DNA of 17,847 bases, taken from positions 1-17,847 of the forward strand of contig DBFJGL010000070.1 of the NCBI GenBank assembly GCA_048394785.1. The letters are read 5' to 3'. This document shows positions 1 through 6,857 of this stretch, piece after piece (the first letter of the stretch is position 1; every line of letters starts with the position of its first letter). The notes beneath the pieces were generated by a model. It saw nothing but the letters and a program-made list of their open reading frames with translations. It searched no databases and was not told where the DNA came from. Both the position numbers and the translations under genes were made by a program. The stretch comes from DBFJGL01 sp048394785. GTDB lineage: Bacteria; Bacillota; Clostridia; Christensenellales; CAG-917.

Positions 1-421
1 AATTAAAATCGAACACCTTAAGTCCCGTGACTTCGTCTTTGCGCCTGCCCGTTTCTCCGTCCAAAACCGTGAGCACCATTTCGCCCGTGCCGCTTATATA
101 CGCCTCGTTGAGATGCCCGCCTATGACGTTGCCGTCTATATCCGCAAGCGCAACGTGCAGGTGAATATACGGTTTGTTATCGGCGCGGGTAACGTTTCCG
201 TTGACGGATACTATTTCAAAATCGCCTGTGAAAGCGTGCTTTTTATATTGCTTGCTTTCGATTTCGAGTATTCCTGCCGTCACATTCCCCGCCGCGCCTA
301 TGCCTGCCAGAAAACCGAGTTTTATGTTTTCTTTCTCAGCGATTTGCGATATTGCGGAAACTATTTCGTCCCCTCTGTCCATTCTGATGACGATGTTGTC
401 GTTAAATCTGCGATATTCCAT
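1..421 (-). CDS. PPC/DUF296 domain protein, 3' end cut by window edge
   Basis: The reverse frame starting with ATG at 421 is open for 140 codons to the window edge and has GGAGG five bases before the start. It reads as a PPC (DUF296) domain: an N-terminal strand-helix (MEYRRFNDNI, then an E/I-rich helix to about residue 32), the glycine-rich GFLAGIGAAGN at 36-46, and the histidine motif at 87-103 (IHLHVALAD, ending GGHL) with H87, H89 and H103 placed as in metal-binding bacterial members. Stand-alone bacterial PPC proteins are about 140 residues, so almost the whole protein is visible and only a few C-terminal residues are probably missing. In plants the domain is attached to AT-hook DNA-binding segments; the role of bacterial stand-alone forms is unclear and is often labelled DNA-binding without proof. 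It has its own promoter just upstream. Family call is confident; function is not. Confidence 0.8.
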   Translation of the reverse strand, partial: MEYRRFNDNIVIRMDRGDEIVSAISQIAEKENIKLGFLAGIGAAGNVTAGILEIESKQYKKHAFTGDFEIVSVNGNVTRADNKPYIHLHVALADIDGNVIGGHLNEAYISGTGEMVLTVLDGETGRRKDEVTGLKVFDFN

Positions 422-451
422 ATTTCCTCCTTATGCTCGGTAGTTTATTAC

Positions 452-479
452 ATTATAGCACTTAAACGGAAATAGTCAC
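452..479 (-). promoter_or_regulatory. Sigma-A promoter of the PPC gene
   Basis: On the minus strand a GTGACT -35 (474-479), a 16-base spacer and a perfect TATAAT -10 (452-457) lie about 30 bases ahead of the PPC start codon. Transcription would start near 446, giving a short leader with the GGAGG site. Confidence 0.6.
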
Positions 480-587
480 CAAATATATTTTTTATTAACG
501 GCGCGGTTGAAATGTTTGTCTGTTATGCGAGAGAAAAACATTCGGATAAGAAGATAAGGCAAAATTTCGGGATAAACGAGAAAAAGC

Positions 588-621
588 GAAAAATAAAAAC
601 AGCCCGATAAACTCGGGCTGT
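588..621 (-). terminator. Rho-independent terminator of rpsF-ssb-rpsR
   Basis: A perfect 9-bp stem (599-607 with 613-621, ACAGCCCGA/TCGGGCTGT) with a 5-base loop is followed on the minus strand by a T-rich run (GTTTTTATTTTTC). It sits 15 bases past the rpsR stop codon and ends the ribosomal operon. Confidence 0.88.
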
Positions 622-636
622 TTCATAGGGTTTCAA

Positions 637-885
637 TTAGTCCGCCTTGTAGGGGAGCAGAGCCATAACTCTCGCGCGCTTGATTGCGGTTGCGAGTATG
701 CGTTGGTGCTTTGCGCACACGCCGCTCATACGACGGGGCAAAATCTTGCCTTTCTCGGTGATGAAACGACGGAGTTTGGCAACGTCCTTATAATCGATTT
801 CATCGACGTGGTCCACGCAGAAGGTGCAGACCTTTTTCTTGGGCACTCTCTTTTGAGGGCGCGGTGCTTTGATATCTTCACTCAT
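637..885 (-). CDS. rpsR: 30S ribosomal protein S18
   Basis: Ribosomal protein S18, which pairs with S6 on the platform of the 30S subunit. The frame runs through the family signature: KVCTFC at 19-23, the DYKDV segment, GKILPRR, then CAKHQR at 57-62 and the basic tail ending MALLPYKAD. C20, C23, C57 and H60 form the zinc-binding (C+) set. I place the start at the ATG at 885, giving 82 residues: the AAAGGAG site at 894-900 is 8 bases from this ATG but only 2 bases from the in-frame TTG at 891. It is the last gene of rpsF-ssb-rpsR, 15 bases after ssb, and is followed by a strong terminator. The gene for L9 (rplI), which often follows in Firmicutes, is not here. Confidence 0.97.
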   Translation of the reverse strand: MSEDIKAPRPQKRVPKKKVCTFCVDHVDEIDYKDVAKLRRFITEKGKILPRRMSGVCAKHQRILATAIKRARVMALLPYKAD

Positions 886-900
886 TTTCAATACTCCTTT

Positions 901-1281
901 TTAGAAGGGCAAATCTTCGTCAATCGGCTTCAAATCGTCAAAGTCGATATCGTCCTTGCCTTCGTCGTTTTTGGTGGAGAGGAATTGAACCTCATCCGCT
1001 GCGATTTCCGTCACATAACGGCGAGTGCCGTCCTGCGCGTCGTAGCTTCTGGTCTGAATGGTGCCGCTGATAGCCGCCTTGCTGCCCTTTTTGAGGTAGC
1101 GCGCGCAGTTATCCGCCTGTGCTCTCCAAACCACTACGGGAAGGAAATCGGTTTCTCTCTTGCCGTCCTTCGAATAGCTTCTGGACACGGCAAGCGTGAA
1201 CTTACAGAATTTAACGCCGTTATTAGTAGTCGACAATTCGGGGTCTTTCGTTAAATTTCCAATCAAAAATACCTTATTCAT
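901..1281 (-). CDS. ssb: Single-stranded DNA-binding protein
   Basis: SSB coats single-stranded DNA in replication, repair and recombination. The OB fold covers about residues 1-105, beginning MNKVFLIGNLTKDPEL and including the usual F-x-L-A-V core, the W-R-A segment and KKGSKAAISGTIQTRSY. The C-terminal interaction tip is DEDLPF (121-126), equivalent to the canonical DDDIPF that recruits repair and replication proteins. At 126 residues it is clearly shorter than Bacillus SsbA: the linker between the OB fold and tip is only about 15 acidic residues, with no Gly/Gln/Asn-rich stretch. ATG at 1281 is preceded by AAGGAG. It lies 17 bases after rpsF and 15 before rpsR, the standard arrangement in which S6, SSB and S18 share a transcript. 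Confidence 0.96.
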   Translation of the reverse strand: MNKVFLIGNLTKDPELSTTNNGVKFCKFTLAVSRSYSKDGKRETDFLPVVVWRAQADNCARYLKKGSKAAISGTIQTRSYDAQDGTRRYVTEIAADEVQFLSTKNDEGKDDIDFDDLKPIDEDLPF

Positions 1282-1298
1282 AATTCCGCTCCTTGTCT

Positions 1299-1580
1299 TT
1301 ACTTTTTAATAATCATTTTTCTCACGACGTTGTCGTCGATGCCCATCTGTCTGTCGATTTCGGCCTGAGCTTCAACTGAGCAGACGACGTTCATAAGGAC
1401 GTAATAGCCCTCGGTCTGCTTGTTGATTTCGTACGCAAACTTTTTCACGCCCCATTTGTCGATGTTTTCGACGGTGCCTTCGAGTTTGCCTACCAACGCT
1501 TCATACTTGCCGACAACCTGCTCTTTAAGGTCATCTTCGATGTCGCAGCGAATAATGTAGAGTATCTCGTACTTATTCAT
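1299..1580 (-). CDS. rpsF: 30S ribosomal protein S6
   Basis: Ribosomal protein S6, partner of S18 on the 30S platform. The 93 residues cover a full S6 without the glutamate tail seen in enterobacteria. Visible signatures are the start MNKYEILYIIRCDIEDD, the central WGVKKFAYEINKQTEGYY segment typical of the family, and the final I-D-D-N-V-V-R-K-M helix/strand. The start is well supported by AAGGAGG seven bases before the ATG at 1580. It is the first gene of the operon, with a promoter about 80 bases upstream and a leader of about 70 nucleotides containing two small hairpins that could allow translational control. Confidence 0.97.
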   Translation of the reverse strand: MNKYEILYIIRCDIEDDLKEQVVGKYEALVGKLEGTVENIDKWGVKKFAYEINKQTEGYYVLMNVVCSVEAQAEIDRQMGIDDNVVRKMIIKK

Positions 1581-1605
1581 TTTTTTACCTCCTTTTGGAC
1601 TTTTG

Positions 1606-1636
1606 CCCCCGAAGGGGAAGGATTGTGCAATGCACA
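1606..1636 (-). promoter_or_regulatory. Two small hairpins in the rpsF leader
   Basis: Between the promoter and ribosome binding site, the minus-strand RNA can form a 6-bp perfect hairpin (TGTGCA A TGCACA, 1624-1636) and then a CCCC-UUCG-GGGG tetraloop hairpin (1606-1617), about 15 bases before AAGGAGG. Neither is followed by a U run, so neither is a terminator. S6-S18 autoregulation through the rpsF leader is known in many bacteria, but its conserved CCG element is not visible here. Confidence 0.35.
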
Positions 1637-1657
1637 GCGCGCGAACGCACGCAGATT

Positions 1658-1686
1658 ATAATATATTATAAACGAAATAAAGTAAA
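1658..1686 (-). promoter_or_regulatory. Promoter of rpsF-ssb-rpsR
   Basis: An AT-rich block on the minus strand holds TTTACT (1681-1686), a 17-base spacer and TATTAT (1658-1663). Two perfect TATAAT hexamers (1655-1660 and 1665-1670) flank or overlap this -10, so the exact start is uncertain, but a sigma-A promoter here is very likely. Confidence 0.6.
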
Positions 1687-1830
1687 GCGTTTTTACTCAA
1701 AATAAGCCGCCGTCCCGATATAGTGTTCCATCGCGCGGTTTATCGGATATATTGTATATGCGCTTGAATTCGGGCGTCGATCAGAGTGAATTTCGGCGTT
1801 CGCGTCGTTTAGCGTCGCTCCGTTGCCGTT

Positions 1831-2442
1831 TTATTGCCCGTCGGGAAATTCGTCCTTTACCTGCGCAATCAGCTTTTGAATTTTTTTCTTTGCGTTATAA
1901 ATCGTGTTGTCCACCTTTTTTGCGGTTACGCCGAGCGTATTGGAAATTTCCTTGTAGGGCAGACACGCGAGGTACAGTTTGATGATGTTCAAATCCGTTT
2001 CGTTGAACGCCGCTCCGAGCGCGTCGAAAAAGGCTTCCTCGGCTTCTTTGACAATCATCTGTTCTTCGGGATTGAGCTCGCCCGACGGCAGACTCAGCCC
2101 GTCGTCGTCGCCGTCGTCGGAGGGCGCGATGGACGAGTATTCGTTTAACGGCGAGTGTTTCAGCGCGTTCGATTCGCGCACTCCGTCGAGAATTGCGTTG
2201 CGAATGCAGTGCGCGGCGTAAGTTTTGAAAGTGTTGGCGGAGGAGTTCTCGTCATAAGTCCTTATTGCGCGCATAAGCCCGATAAGTCCTATCTGCACTA
2301 TATCCTCGTGCTCCGCGCCCACGATAAAATAAGGGCGCGCGATAACTTCGACGTAATCGGCATACCGTTTTATAAGCGCGTTTTCTGCGTCGGAGTCGCC
2401 CTCTCGTATGAGTCTTATGAGTTCGTTATCGTCTGCAGGCAT
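1831..2442 (-). CDS. sigH: RNA polymerase sigma-H factor (sporulation/stationary phase)
   Basis: A 203-residue sigma-70-family factor. Region 2 spans about residues 18-92 (AEHEDIVQIGLIGL for core binding, then NTFKTYAAHCIRNAILD for -10 recognition); KHSPLNEYSS at 95-104 matches the KHIPLNSYVS segment of Bacillus SigH; an acidic linker follows (109-126), then NPEEQMIVKEAEE and a region 4 helix-turn-helix (about 150-195, YKEISNTLGVTAKKVDN). Position supports the name: Bacillus sigH lies downstream of mrnC and rlmB, as here. SigH directs early sporulation genes, which fits the other spore genes in the window. The ATG at 2442 lies inside the end of rlmB (17-base overlap) with a GGAG about 10 bases upstream, implying translational coupling. 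No terminator is obvious after the stop. Confidence 0.9.
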   Translation of the reverse strand: MPADDNELIRLIREGDSDAENALIKRYADYVEVIARPYFIVGAEHEDIVQIGLIGLMRAIRTYDENSSANTFKTYAAHCIRNAILDGVRESNALKHSPLNEYSSIAPSDDGDDDGLSLPSGELNPEEQMIVKEAEEAFFDALGAAFNETDLNIIKLYLACLPYKEISNTLGVTAKKVDNTIYNAKKKIQKLIAQVKDEFPDGQ

Positions 2443-3163
2443 TCGCTCTCTGCTCCGTAATTTCGTAAAGGACCACGCCCGTTGCCACCGACGCGTTGAG
2501 GCTGTTGATTTTTCCGTATTGAGGAATGGTTAAAGTATCGTCGCAAAGCTCCTTCGTAAGCCGCTTTATGCCTTCGCCCTCGCTGCCTATGACAACGGCG
2601 ATATCTCCCGTCAAATTTGACAAAGAGGGGGCTTTACCGTCAAAATCGGTTGCGTAAACCCATACATTGCGTTCTTTGAGTTCGCGAATAACGTCGTTGA
2701 GATTTGTGACTTTTGCAATGAGGACGTGCTCGGACGCCCCCGACGAAACTTTTACTGCGGTGTCGTTCACGCCCACGCTTCTGTGTTTCGGTATGACAAT
2801 TCCGTGCGCGCCGAAACATTCCGCGCTTCTGATAATCGCGCCCAGATTGTGAGGGTCCGTTATGCCGTCCAGAAGCAGCATCAAAAGGTGCTCGTTGCGG
2901 TTTTTTGCAAGCGCGATTATATCCTCGACGTCGCTGTAAACAAAGTCGGTTACAGCCGCCGCCACGCCTTGATGGTTGCCGCCTTCCGAAAGCTTGTCGA
3001 GCGCGCGTCTGTCCGTGTACGACGTGACTATCCGCTTATCTCTCGCAAGTTTGGAAATGGCGGAAAGAGAAGGGTCGAATTCCCCCTTCAACATATAGAG
3101 TTTCTCCACGGTTTTATCCGAGCGCAAGGCTTCTTTTACCGAATTTCTGCCGTAAATAATCAT
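2426..3163 (-). CDS. rlmB: 23S rRNA 2'-O-methyltransferase (TrmH/SpoU family, RlmB)
   Basis: A SPOUT-class enzyme that uses S-adenosylmethionine to methylate the ribose of a guanosine in 23S rRNA (Gm2251 in E. coli numbering). The N-terminal L30e-like substrate domain covers about residues 1-75 (MIIYGRNSVKEAL start, NHQGVAA at 63-69). The knotted catalytic domain has all three SpoU motifs: LDGITDPHNLGAIIRSAE (98-115, with N106 and R112), VIGSEGEGI (191-199, with E195), and IPQYGKINSLNASVATG (213-229, with N223). The length of 245 is normal. ATG at 3163 follows GAGGA. It begins 9 bases after mrnC and overlaps sigH, so the three are one operon. Confidence 0.95.
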   Translation of the reverse strand: MIIYGRNSVKEALRSDKTVEKLYMLKGEFDPSLSAISKLARDKRIVTSYTDRRALDKLSEGGNHQGVAAAVTDFVYSDVEDIIALAKNRNEHLLMLLLDGITDPHNLGAIIRSAECFGAHGIVIPKHRSVGVNDTAVKVSSGASEHVLIAKVTNLNDVIRELKERNVWVYATDFDGKAPSLSNLTGDIAVVIGSEGEGIKRLTKELCDDTLTIPQYGKINSLNASVATGVVLYEITEQRANACRR

Positions 3164-3172
3164 ATATTATCC

Positions 3173-3598
3173 TCAAATATTCTCCTCGAAAGCGAGGCTG
3201 AGATACCGTTGCAGCCGTTTTGTGTCGTTAATGAGATACAGATAACCGAGCACCGCTTCGAAACCGCTCGCGCGGCGATACTCGCACATTTCGGCGTGTT
3301 TTGCCGACGTCATAATTTTGCAGTTGCGCGCGCGGCGGAAAACGTCCTGTTCCGCCTCGTCGAAAAGAGGCGCGAGTTTTTCGGCAACCGCCGCCTGCGA
3401 CACGGCTTTTACTACTTTTGTAACTTCCTTGTGCAAAATTCCCGTTTTTTCCGTGGAGCCGAGCGCGACTCTCGTGCGGGTGTACAGCGACTGTACGCCG
3501 TCGCCGATAAAAGCAAGCGTCATAGGGTGCAGTTTCATCGCTTCCTGTGGGCTTACGGGAACGTTGATATTCAACATTGCGGCGTCTGATGTTTCCAT
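3173..3598 (-). CDS. mrnC: Mini-ribonuclease III
   Basis: Mini-III is an RNase III catalytic domain without the dsRNA-binding domain; it matures the ends of 23S rRNA. The motif LAFIGDGVQSLYTR (28-41) carries the catalytic D33, and SGFEAVLGYLYL (111-122) carries E114, so both metal-binding positions are present. FRRARNCK (87-94) is also typical. The length of 141 matches the Bacillus protein (143). The upstream ATG at 3598 has no Shine-Dalgarno, and the predicted promoter puts the transcription start at that same base, so the message may be leaderless. The only close alternative, ATG at 3577 (MLNINVPV), also lacks a good site. First gene of mrnC-rlmB-sigH. Confidence 0.93.
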   Translation of the reverse strand: METSDAAMLNINVPVSPQEAMKLHPMTLAFIGDGVQSLYTRTRVALGSTEKTGILHKEVTKVVKAVSQAAVAEKLAPLFDEAEQDVFRRARNCKIMTSAKHAEMCEYRRASGFEAVLGYLYLINDTKRLQRYLSLAFEENI

Positions 3599-3604
3599 AC
3601 GTCA

Positions 3605-3633
3605 ATAATATCACAACGGGCGCGCATTGACAA
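3605..3633 (-). promoter_or_regulatory. Promoter of mrnC-rlmB-sigH
   Basis: On the minus strand TTGTCA (3628-3633), a 17-base spacer and TATTAT (3605-3610) give a 5/6 plus 5/6 match to sigma-A. Only TGACGT separates the -10 from the mrnC ATG, so RNA should begin at or next to the start codon. The -35 is on the opposite strand of the same seven bases used by the divergent promoter. Confidence 0.65.
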
Positions 3634-3655
3634 CTTGCGCGTATAAAGTTAATAT
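3627..3655 (+). promoter_or_regulatory. Promoter of the transglutaminase-like lipoprotein gene
   Basis: A perfect TTGACA -35 (3627-3632), a 17-base spacer and TAATAT (3650-3655) precede the lipoprotein gene by about 115 bases. The -35 overlaps that of the mrnC promoter on the other strand, so two polymerases could not bind at once. Confidence 0.55.
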
Positions 3656-3771
3656 ATACCCGTAGATATAGTTGCGCGATGCGGCTGCGGTTGTGTATTT
3701 GCCGCGTTGCCGCCGTCCGCGAGGCATATATGCCGTACCGTCGCAATGCGCTGCGCCGTATAAGGATTATT

Positions 3772-6090
3772 ATGAAAAACGTCAAAAAAATACCCGTTCT
3801 TGCAATCGTTGCGATAATCATAGCGTTATCGGGACTGTTTTCCGCCTGCAATGTCTTTTCTCAGAGTGTGCCCGTTCGGAACGTGGAAATTTTTGCGGCA
3901 AACGCAGGCGAGCTTTCGGACGGAGACGGCGACGGAACGTATGAGGCGGCAATCGGAAAGTCGTTTGAACTTGTCGTAAGATGGAAGCAGGGCGGCGGCG
4001 ACGCAAAGGACATAAAATGGTTTGTCGAATACGGCGGCGAAAAAACGCAAATAGACGGTGCAACGGGTAAAACGCTTTTATATACAGCCGACGGCGTGGG
4101 TAAATACGGCTTTTATGCGAGCGTAAACGGCGTCGAGTGTACAAAAGCTTTTTCGGTGGAGGCGAATTACGCAGCGCTTTCGCAAGTCAGGCTGTCGTGC
4201 GAGGCGTTCGAAGCGGTGGACGGCGTAATTCAGATGTCACCGACCGATAACACCGATGACGTCGCGTTTATCGCAGAACCGATTTACGACGGAGGGCGCA
4301 ATCCTCTGTCGGAGTTGAGTTACGAGTGGACGGCAACGGGCGCGCGCATAGAGTCAGACGGGGCCGCGGCAACGGTAAGCTTTGATAAAGGCGCGAACGC
4401 TTTGATAAAAGTTTTCGCAACCGAAACCGAAGCGGGGCAGATTGTCGCAACGGCGGAAGCCGAGATAGAGATAATGTTTGTCGAGCGGTACGACGCGCTT
4501 GACGACATAAAACTCGGCGTTAAGACAGGCGCGGCGGCGGTGGACGGAAAAAGCTATTACCTTTGCGATACGTCGGGCGTTTCCGCCCGCGAAATCACGG
4601 TTGCGGCATCTGCGCTGCCGGTCAGTTCAGACCTGAAGGCGGAAGCGAATTGGGAAATACGCAACTCCGACGGAATTAGCGCGTCGGAGAATAAGGGCAG
4701 ACAAATTGTCCTCGCGCTTGCCTACGGCAAAAACGTCATTACCTGCAAAATAGACAACGTAATGAGCGAACAGCTCACCGTTTATGTGCTTACGGCGGAA
4801 GATTATGCCGCGCGGAAGAGCGCGATGGATTACGAATTTGCGTGGTACGGCGGAGTGTACAGCGCGTATCTTGCAGACTCGACGGACGTAAACGCGTTTA
4901 TCGCTTATACGTCCTCGCTTTGTAAAAACGACGTCAAATATTCTTTCTTTATTCAGCCCGGCGGCTTATCGAGCAGGTCGTATTTCGACGAATGCGTTTC
5001 TGCGGCATTGAACAAAAGCGTCGACGACGCGGGCAATTATTCTCTGGGACACAGCTTTAACGAAAGGTGGATTGCGTACGGAGCAAAGTCTTATTACGGA
5101 AGCGCGCAGGGCGCCGCGGCAACCGATTATACGGTGACTCAAAGCAAAGACGGCGCGCCCGTTGCCGTGGAGAATGAAAATAAGAGGGAAAAGTTACCCG
5201 TAGACGATTTTGACAGAGAAATGACGGTCAGGTCGAGCAACGAACTTTATCGCGCCCTCGGTTGGGGATACCGTCCCGTTTTCGAAAACAACGCCGCAGG
5301 CGACAGATTGCGCGCCGTATACGAAAAAGCGCGCGAAGTGCTCTTGTCCTTCATTCCCGAAGGCGCGGACGATTTTGAAAAGACGCTCGCCATATATCAA
5401 TGGATAGTATCCGACGTCGATTACGATTATCGGGCGGCGGAGCTTGCAGGCAGTGCGGATATGCCGCTTAGCGACGTAATAAACATAAACGCGTTTTACA
5501 TCGAAGGCGTGTTCGAGGACGGGCGCGCGGTATGCGACGGAAAATCCAAGGCATTTGCGCTTATGTGCGGAATGGAGGGCATAACCGCAGTCAGGATTTC
5601 GGGATATGCCGGAATGGGCGGGGTGCGCGAAAAGCACGCTTGGAACAAGGTGTTGATTGACGGCGACGGAAACGGCGTCAAAGAATGGTACGTCGTCGAT
5701 ACCACTTGGGGCGACGGCGGCAATATGAACGGAAAAAGCGTGACGGAATATATTACTTGGGAGTATTTTCTCACCACAGACGAGGCGATTGGCGATACGC
5801 ATATAGCTGACGACAATCCGTTGATAAACGACGTCACGGGCGACGCCGTAACCAAAATAAACGTCTACGATAAGTTGACTGTCGACGGCAAATCCCGTTA
5901 CGTCACCGACTCGTTAAAATTTGTATATATGCAACAGTATGCCGTTGAAGCGGGGTTGAAGACGCTTTCGGTGAAACTCGATATAACGGGTTTTTCGTCG
6001 CAGGAACAGGCGTTGAAAAAGTATGTTATAGCGGAGGCTGACAGCTATATAATGGGTGAGGACGATACATTTACGCTGTTGTTTAAGTAG
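3772..6090 (+). CDS. Transglutaminase-like surface lipoprotein
   Basis: A 772-residue predicted lipoprotein. The start is the ATG at 3772, preceded by AAGGA; it gives a classic lipoprotein signal (MKNVKK, a hydrophobic run, then LFSAC with lipidated C26), whereas the frame is open further upstream without a signal. Residues about 30-520 look like extracellular beta-rich, Ig-like modules with low-complexity Ala/Gly/Asp. Residues about 534-660 are a transglutaminase-like core: a helix TLAIYQWIVSDVDYDY, then the triad C588 (RAVCDGKSKAF), H622 (EKHAWNKV) and D643 (VVDTTWGD). Such proteins may be cysteine proteases or crosslinkers on the cell surface; the substrate is unknown. It is monocistronic, divergent from mrnC, and ends at a bidirectional terminator. 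Confidence 0.85.
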   Translation: MKNVKKIPVLAIVAIIIALSGLFSACNVFSQSVPVRNVEIFAANAGELSDGDGDGTYEAAIGKSFELVVRWKQGGGDAKDIKWFVEYGGEKTQIDGATGKTLLYTADGVGKYGFYASVNGVECTKAFSVEANYAALSQVRLSCEAFEAVDGVIQMSPTDNTDDVAFIAEPIYDGGRNPLSELSYEWTATGARIESDGAAATVSFDKGANALIKVFATETEAGQIVATAEAEIEIMFVERYDALDDIKLGVKTGAAAVDGKSYYLCDTSGVSAREITVAASALPVSSDLKAEANWEIRNSDGISASENKGRQIVLALAYGKNVITCKIDNVMSEQLTVYVLTAEDYAARKSAMDYEFAWYGGVYSAYLADSTDVNAFIAYTSSLCKNDVKYSFFIQPGGLSSRSYFDECVSAALNKSVDDAGNYSLGHSFNERWIAYGAKSYYGSAQGAAATDYTVTQSKDGAPVAVENENKREKLPVDDFDREMTVRSSNELYRALGWGYRPVFENNAAGDRLRAVYEKAREVLLSFIPEGADDFEKTLAIYQWIVSDVDYDYRAAELAGSADMPLSDVININAFYIEGVFEDGRAVCDGKSKAFALMCGMEGITAVRISGYAGMGGVREKHAWNKVLIDGDGNGVKEWYVVDTTWGDGGNMNGKSVTEYITWEYFLTTDEAIGDTHIADDNPLINDVTGDAVTKINVYDKLTVDGKSRYVTDSLKFVYMQQYAVEAGLKTLSVKLDITGFSSQEQALKKYVIAEADSYIMGEDDTFTLLFK

Positions 6091-6199
6091 AAATACGATG
6101 CAAACGGCAAGCCGAAGCGATTGGTTTAACAAAAAACGAGAAATTCTATTAAAGAAAGTCGCAATATCAAATTATACGCGCAAGCAAATTCTGCATAAT

Positions 6200-6237
6200 A
6201 AAAACAGCGAAAGATTAAAACGTCTCGCTGTTTTTTT
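6200..6237. terminator. Bidirectional terminator between convergent genes
   Basis: An 11-bp stem (AAAAACAGCGA with TCGCTGTTTTT), 14-base loop, has T runs on both strands. It lies about 110 bases past the lipoprotein stop and about 33 bases past the stop of the convergent gene at 6270. Confidence 0.85.
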
Positions 6238-6269
6238 GTCGAATAAAGTATAATTTATTCGGGAGTAAT

Positions 6270-6690
6270 TTATTGTCCGCAATCCACTCTTTCTATTTTG
6301 AAAATGACAGGACGAGTTCCGTCATTGCAACAAGCAATCATAACTTTGTCGTCATTCATCCAGCCGTGCATAATTGAGCCGCCTTGCAAAGCCGCGTAAA
6401 TATATCGGCTGATGCAATCCCACGCCTCACTGCAAAAGGGGACGCCTTTTGTTCCGCAGTGCTTTGTTCCCGGTGACTGTAAACACCCTTCGTCGGGTAT
6501 ACCTTCTTTAACAAGCGTGCCTTCCCCCCATATGCCAAAAATCGTCTTGCTTATCATTTCTGTAAAAAATGAACTCATCTCCCACATTAAAACAGGGACA
6601 TTTGCCGCTGTCGGGCACGAGACAATATTGACGTTGCAATTCGGGGTATAATTTTTTATCGATAACGGTTACTTTTACGGTGCGTTCCAT
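6270..6690 (-). pseudogene. TIGR04076-family protein, split by a frameshift
   Basis: Two overlapping reverse frames together make one TIGR04076-type protein of about 139 residues. The first part starts at ATG 6690 after GAGGGG and reads MERTVKVTVIDKK, then GKCPCFNVGDEFIFY; it runs out of frame after WHMGG and would stop near 6508. The second frame continues the family: a cysteine-containing insert (PDEGCLQSPGTKHCG), FCSEAWDCISRYIYAAL, VMIACCNDGTRP, and the ending VIFKIERVD. The switch falls at six consecutive G on the coding strand (plus-strand C run 6524-6529); five G would restore one frame, reading HMGEGTLVKEG. This could be a sequencing error, a slippage-prone switch or a true lesion. Both halves keep conserved residues, which argues for recent loss or an error. 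The molecular role of the family is unknown to me. Confidence 0.78.
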
Positions 6691-6729
6691 TTTTAGAACC
6701 CCTCAAAATTGATTTTTTATGTTGCTGTT

Positions 6730-6758
6730 ACTATACAATAAATAGTTTGAAAAGTAAA
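6730..6758 (-). promoter_or_regulatory. Promoter of the TIGR04076-family gene
   Basis: Minus strand: TTTACT (6753-6758), 17-base spacer, TATAGT (6730-6735). The -35 is built into the T tract of the terminator of the preceding gene. Confidence 0.55.
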
Positions 6759-6795
6759 ATAAAAGCGCACCGCATTGGTTACGGCAACGGTGCGC
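6755..6795 (-). terminator. Terminator of the small helical-protein gene
   Basis: An 8-bp GC-rich stem (GCGCACCG, 6765-6772, with CGGTGCGC, 6788-6795), 15-base loop that can pair further, followed on the minus strand by TTTTATTTT. It lies about 60 bases after the stop at 6858. Confidence 0.8.
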
Positions 6796-6857
6796 AGCAT
6801 AAATTTAATGTTCTGAAAGCGGCGAGTTAGACTGTCGTCTTAACGCAACCGTTGAAT

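Noticed and set aside
1606..1636. S6-S18 binding leader motif in rpsF
   Set aside because: Hairpins exist, but the conserved CCG element is absent from the leader, so I do not assert autoregulation.
1690..1830. Terminator or small gene after sigH
   Set aside because: No stem followed by a T run and no start with a ribosome binding site could be found; a 12-codon ATG frame near 1695-1733 on the minus strand has no ribosome binding site.
2726..3589. 287-codon open forward frame across rlmB and mrnC
   Set aside because: The opposite strand encodes two clear families; the forward translation is arginine- and phenylalanine-rich with no domain pattern.
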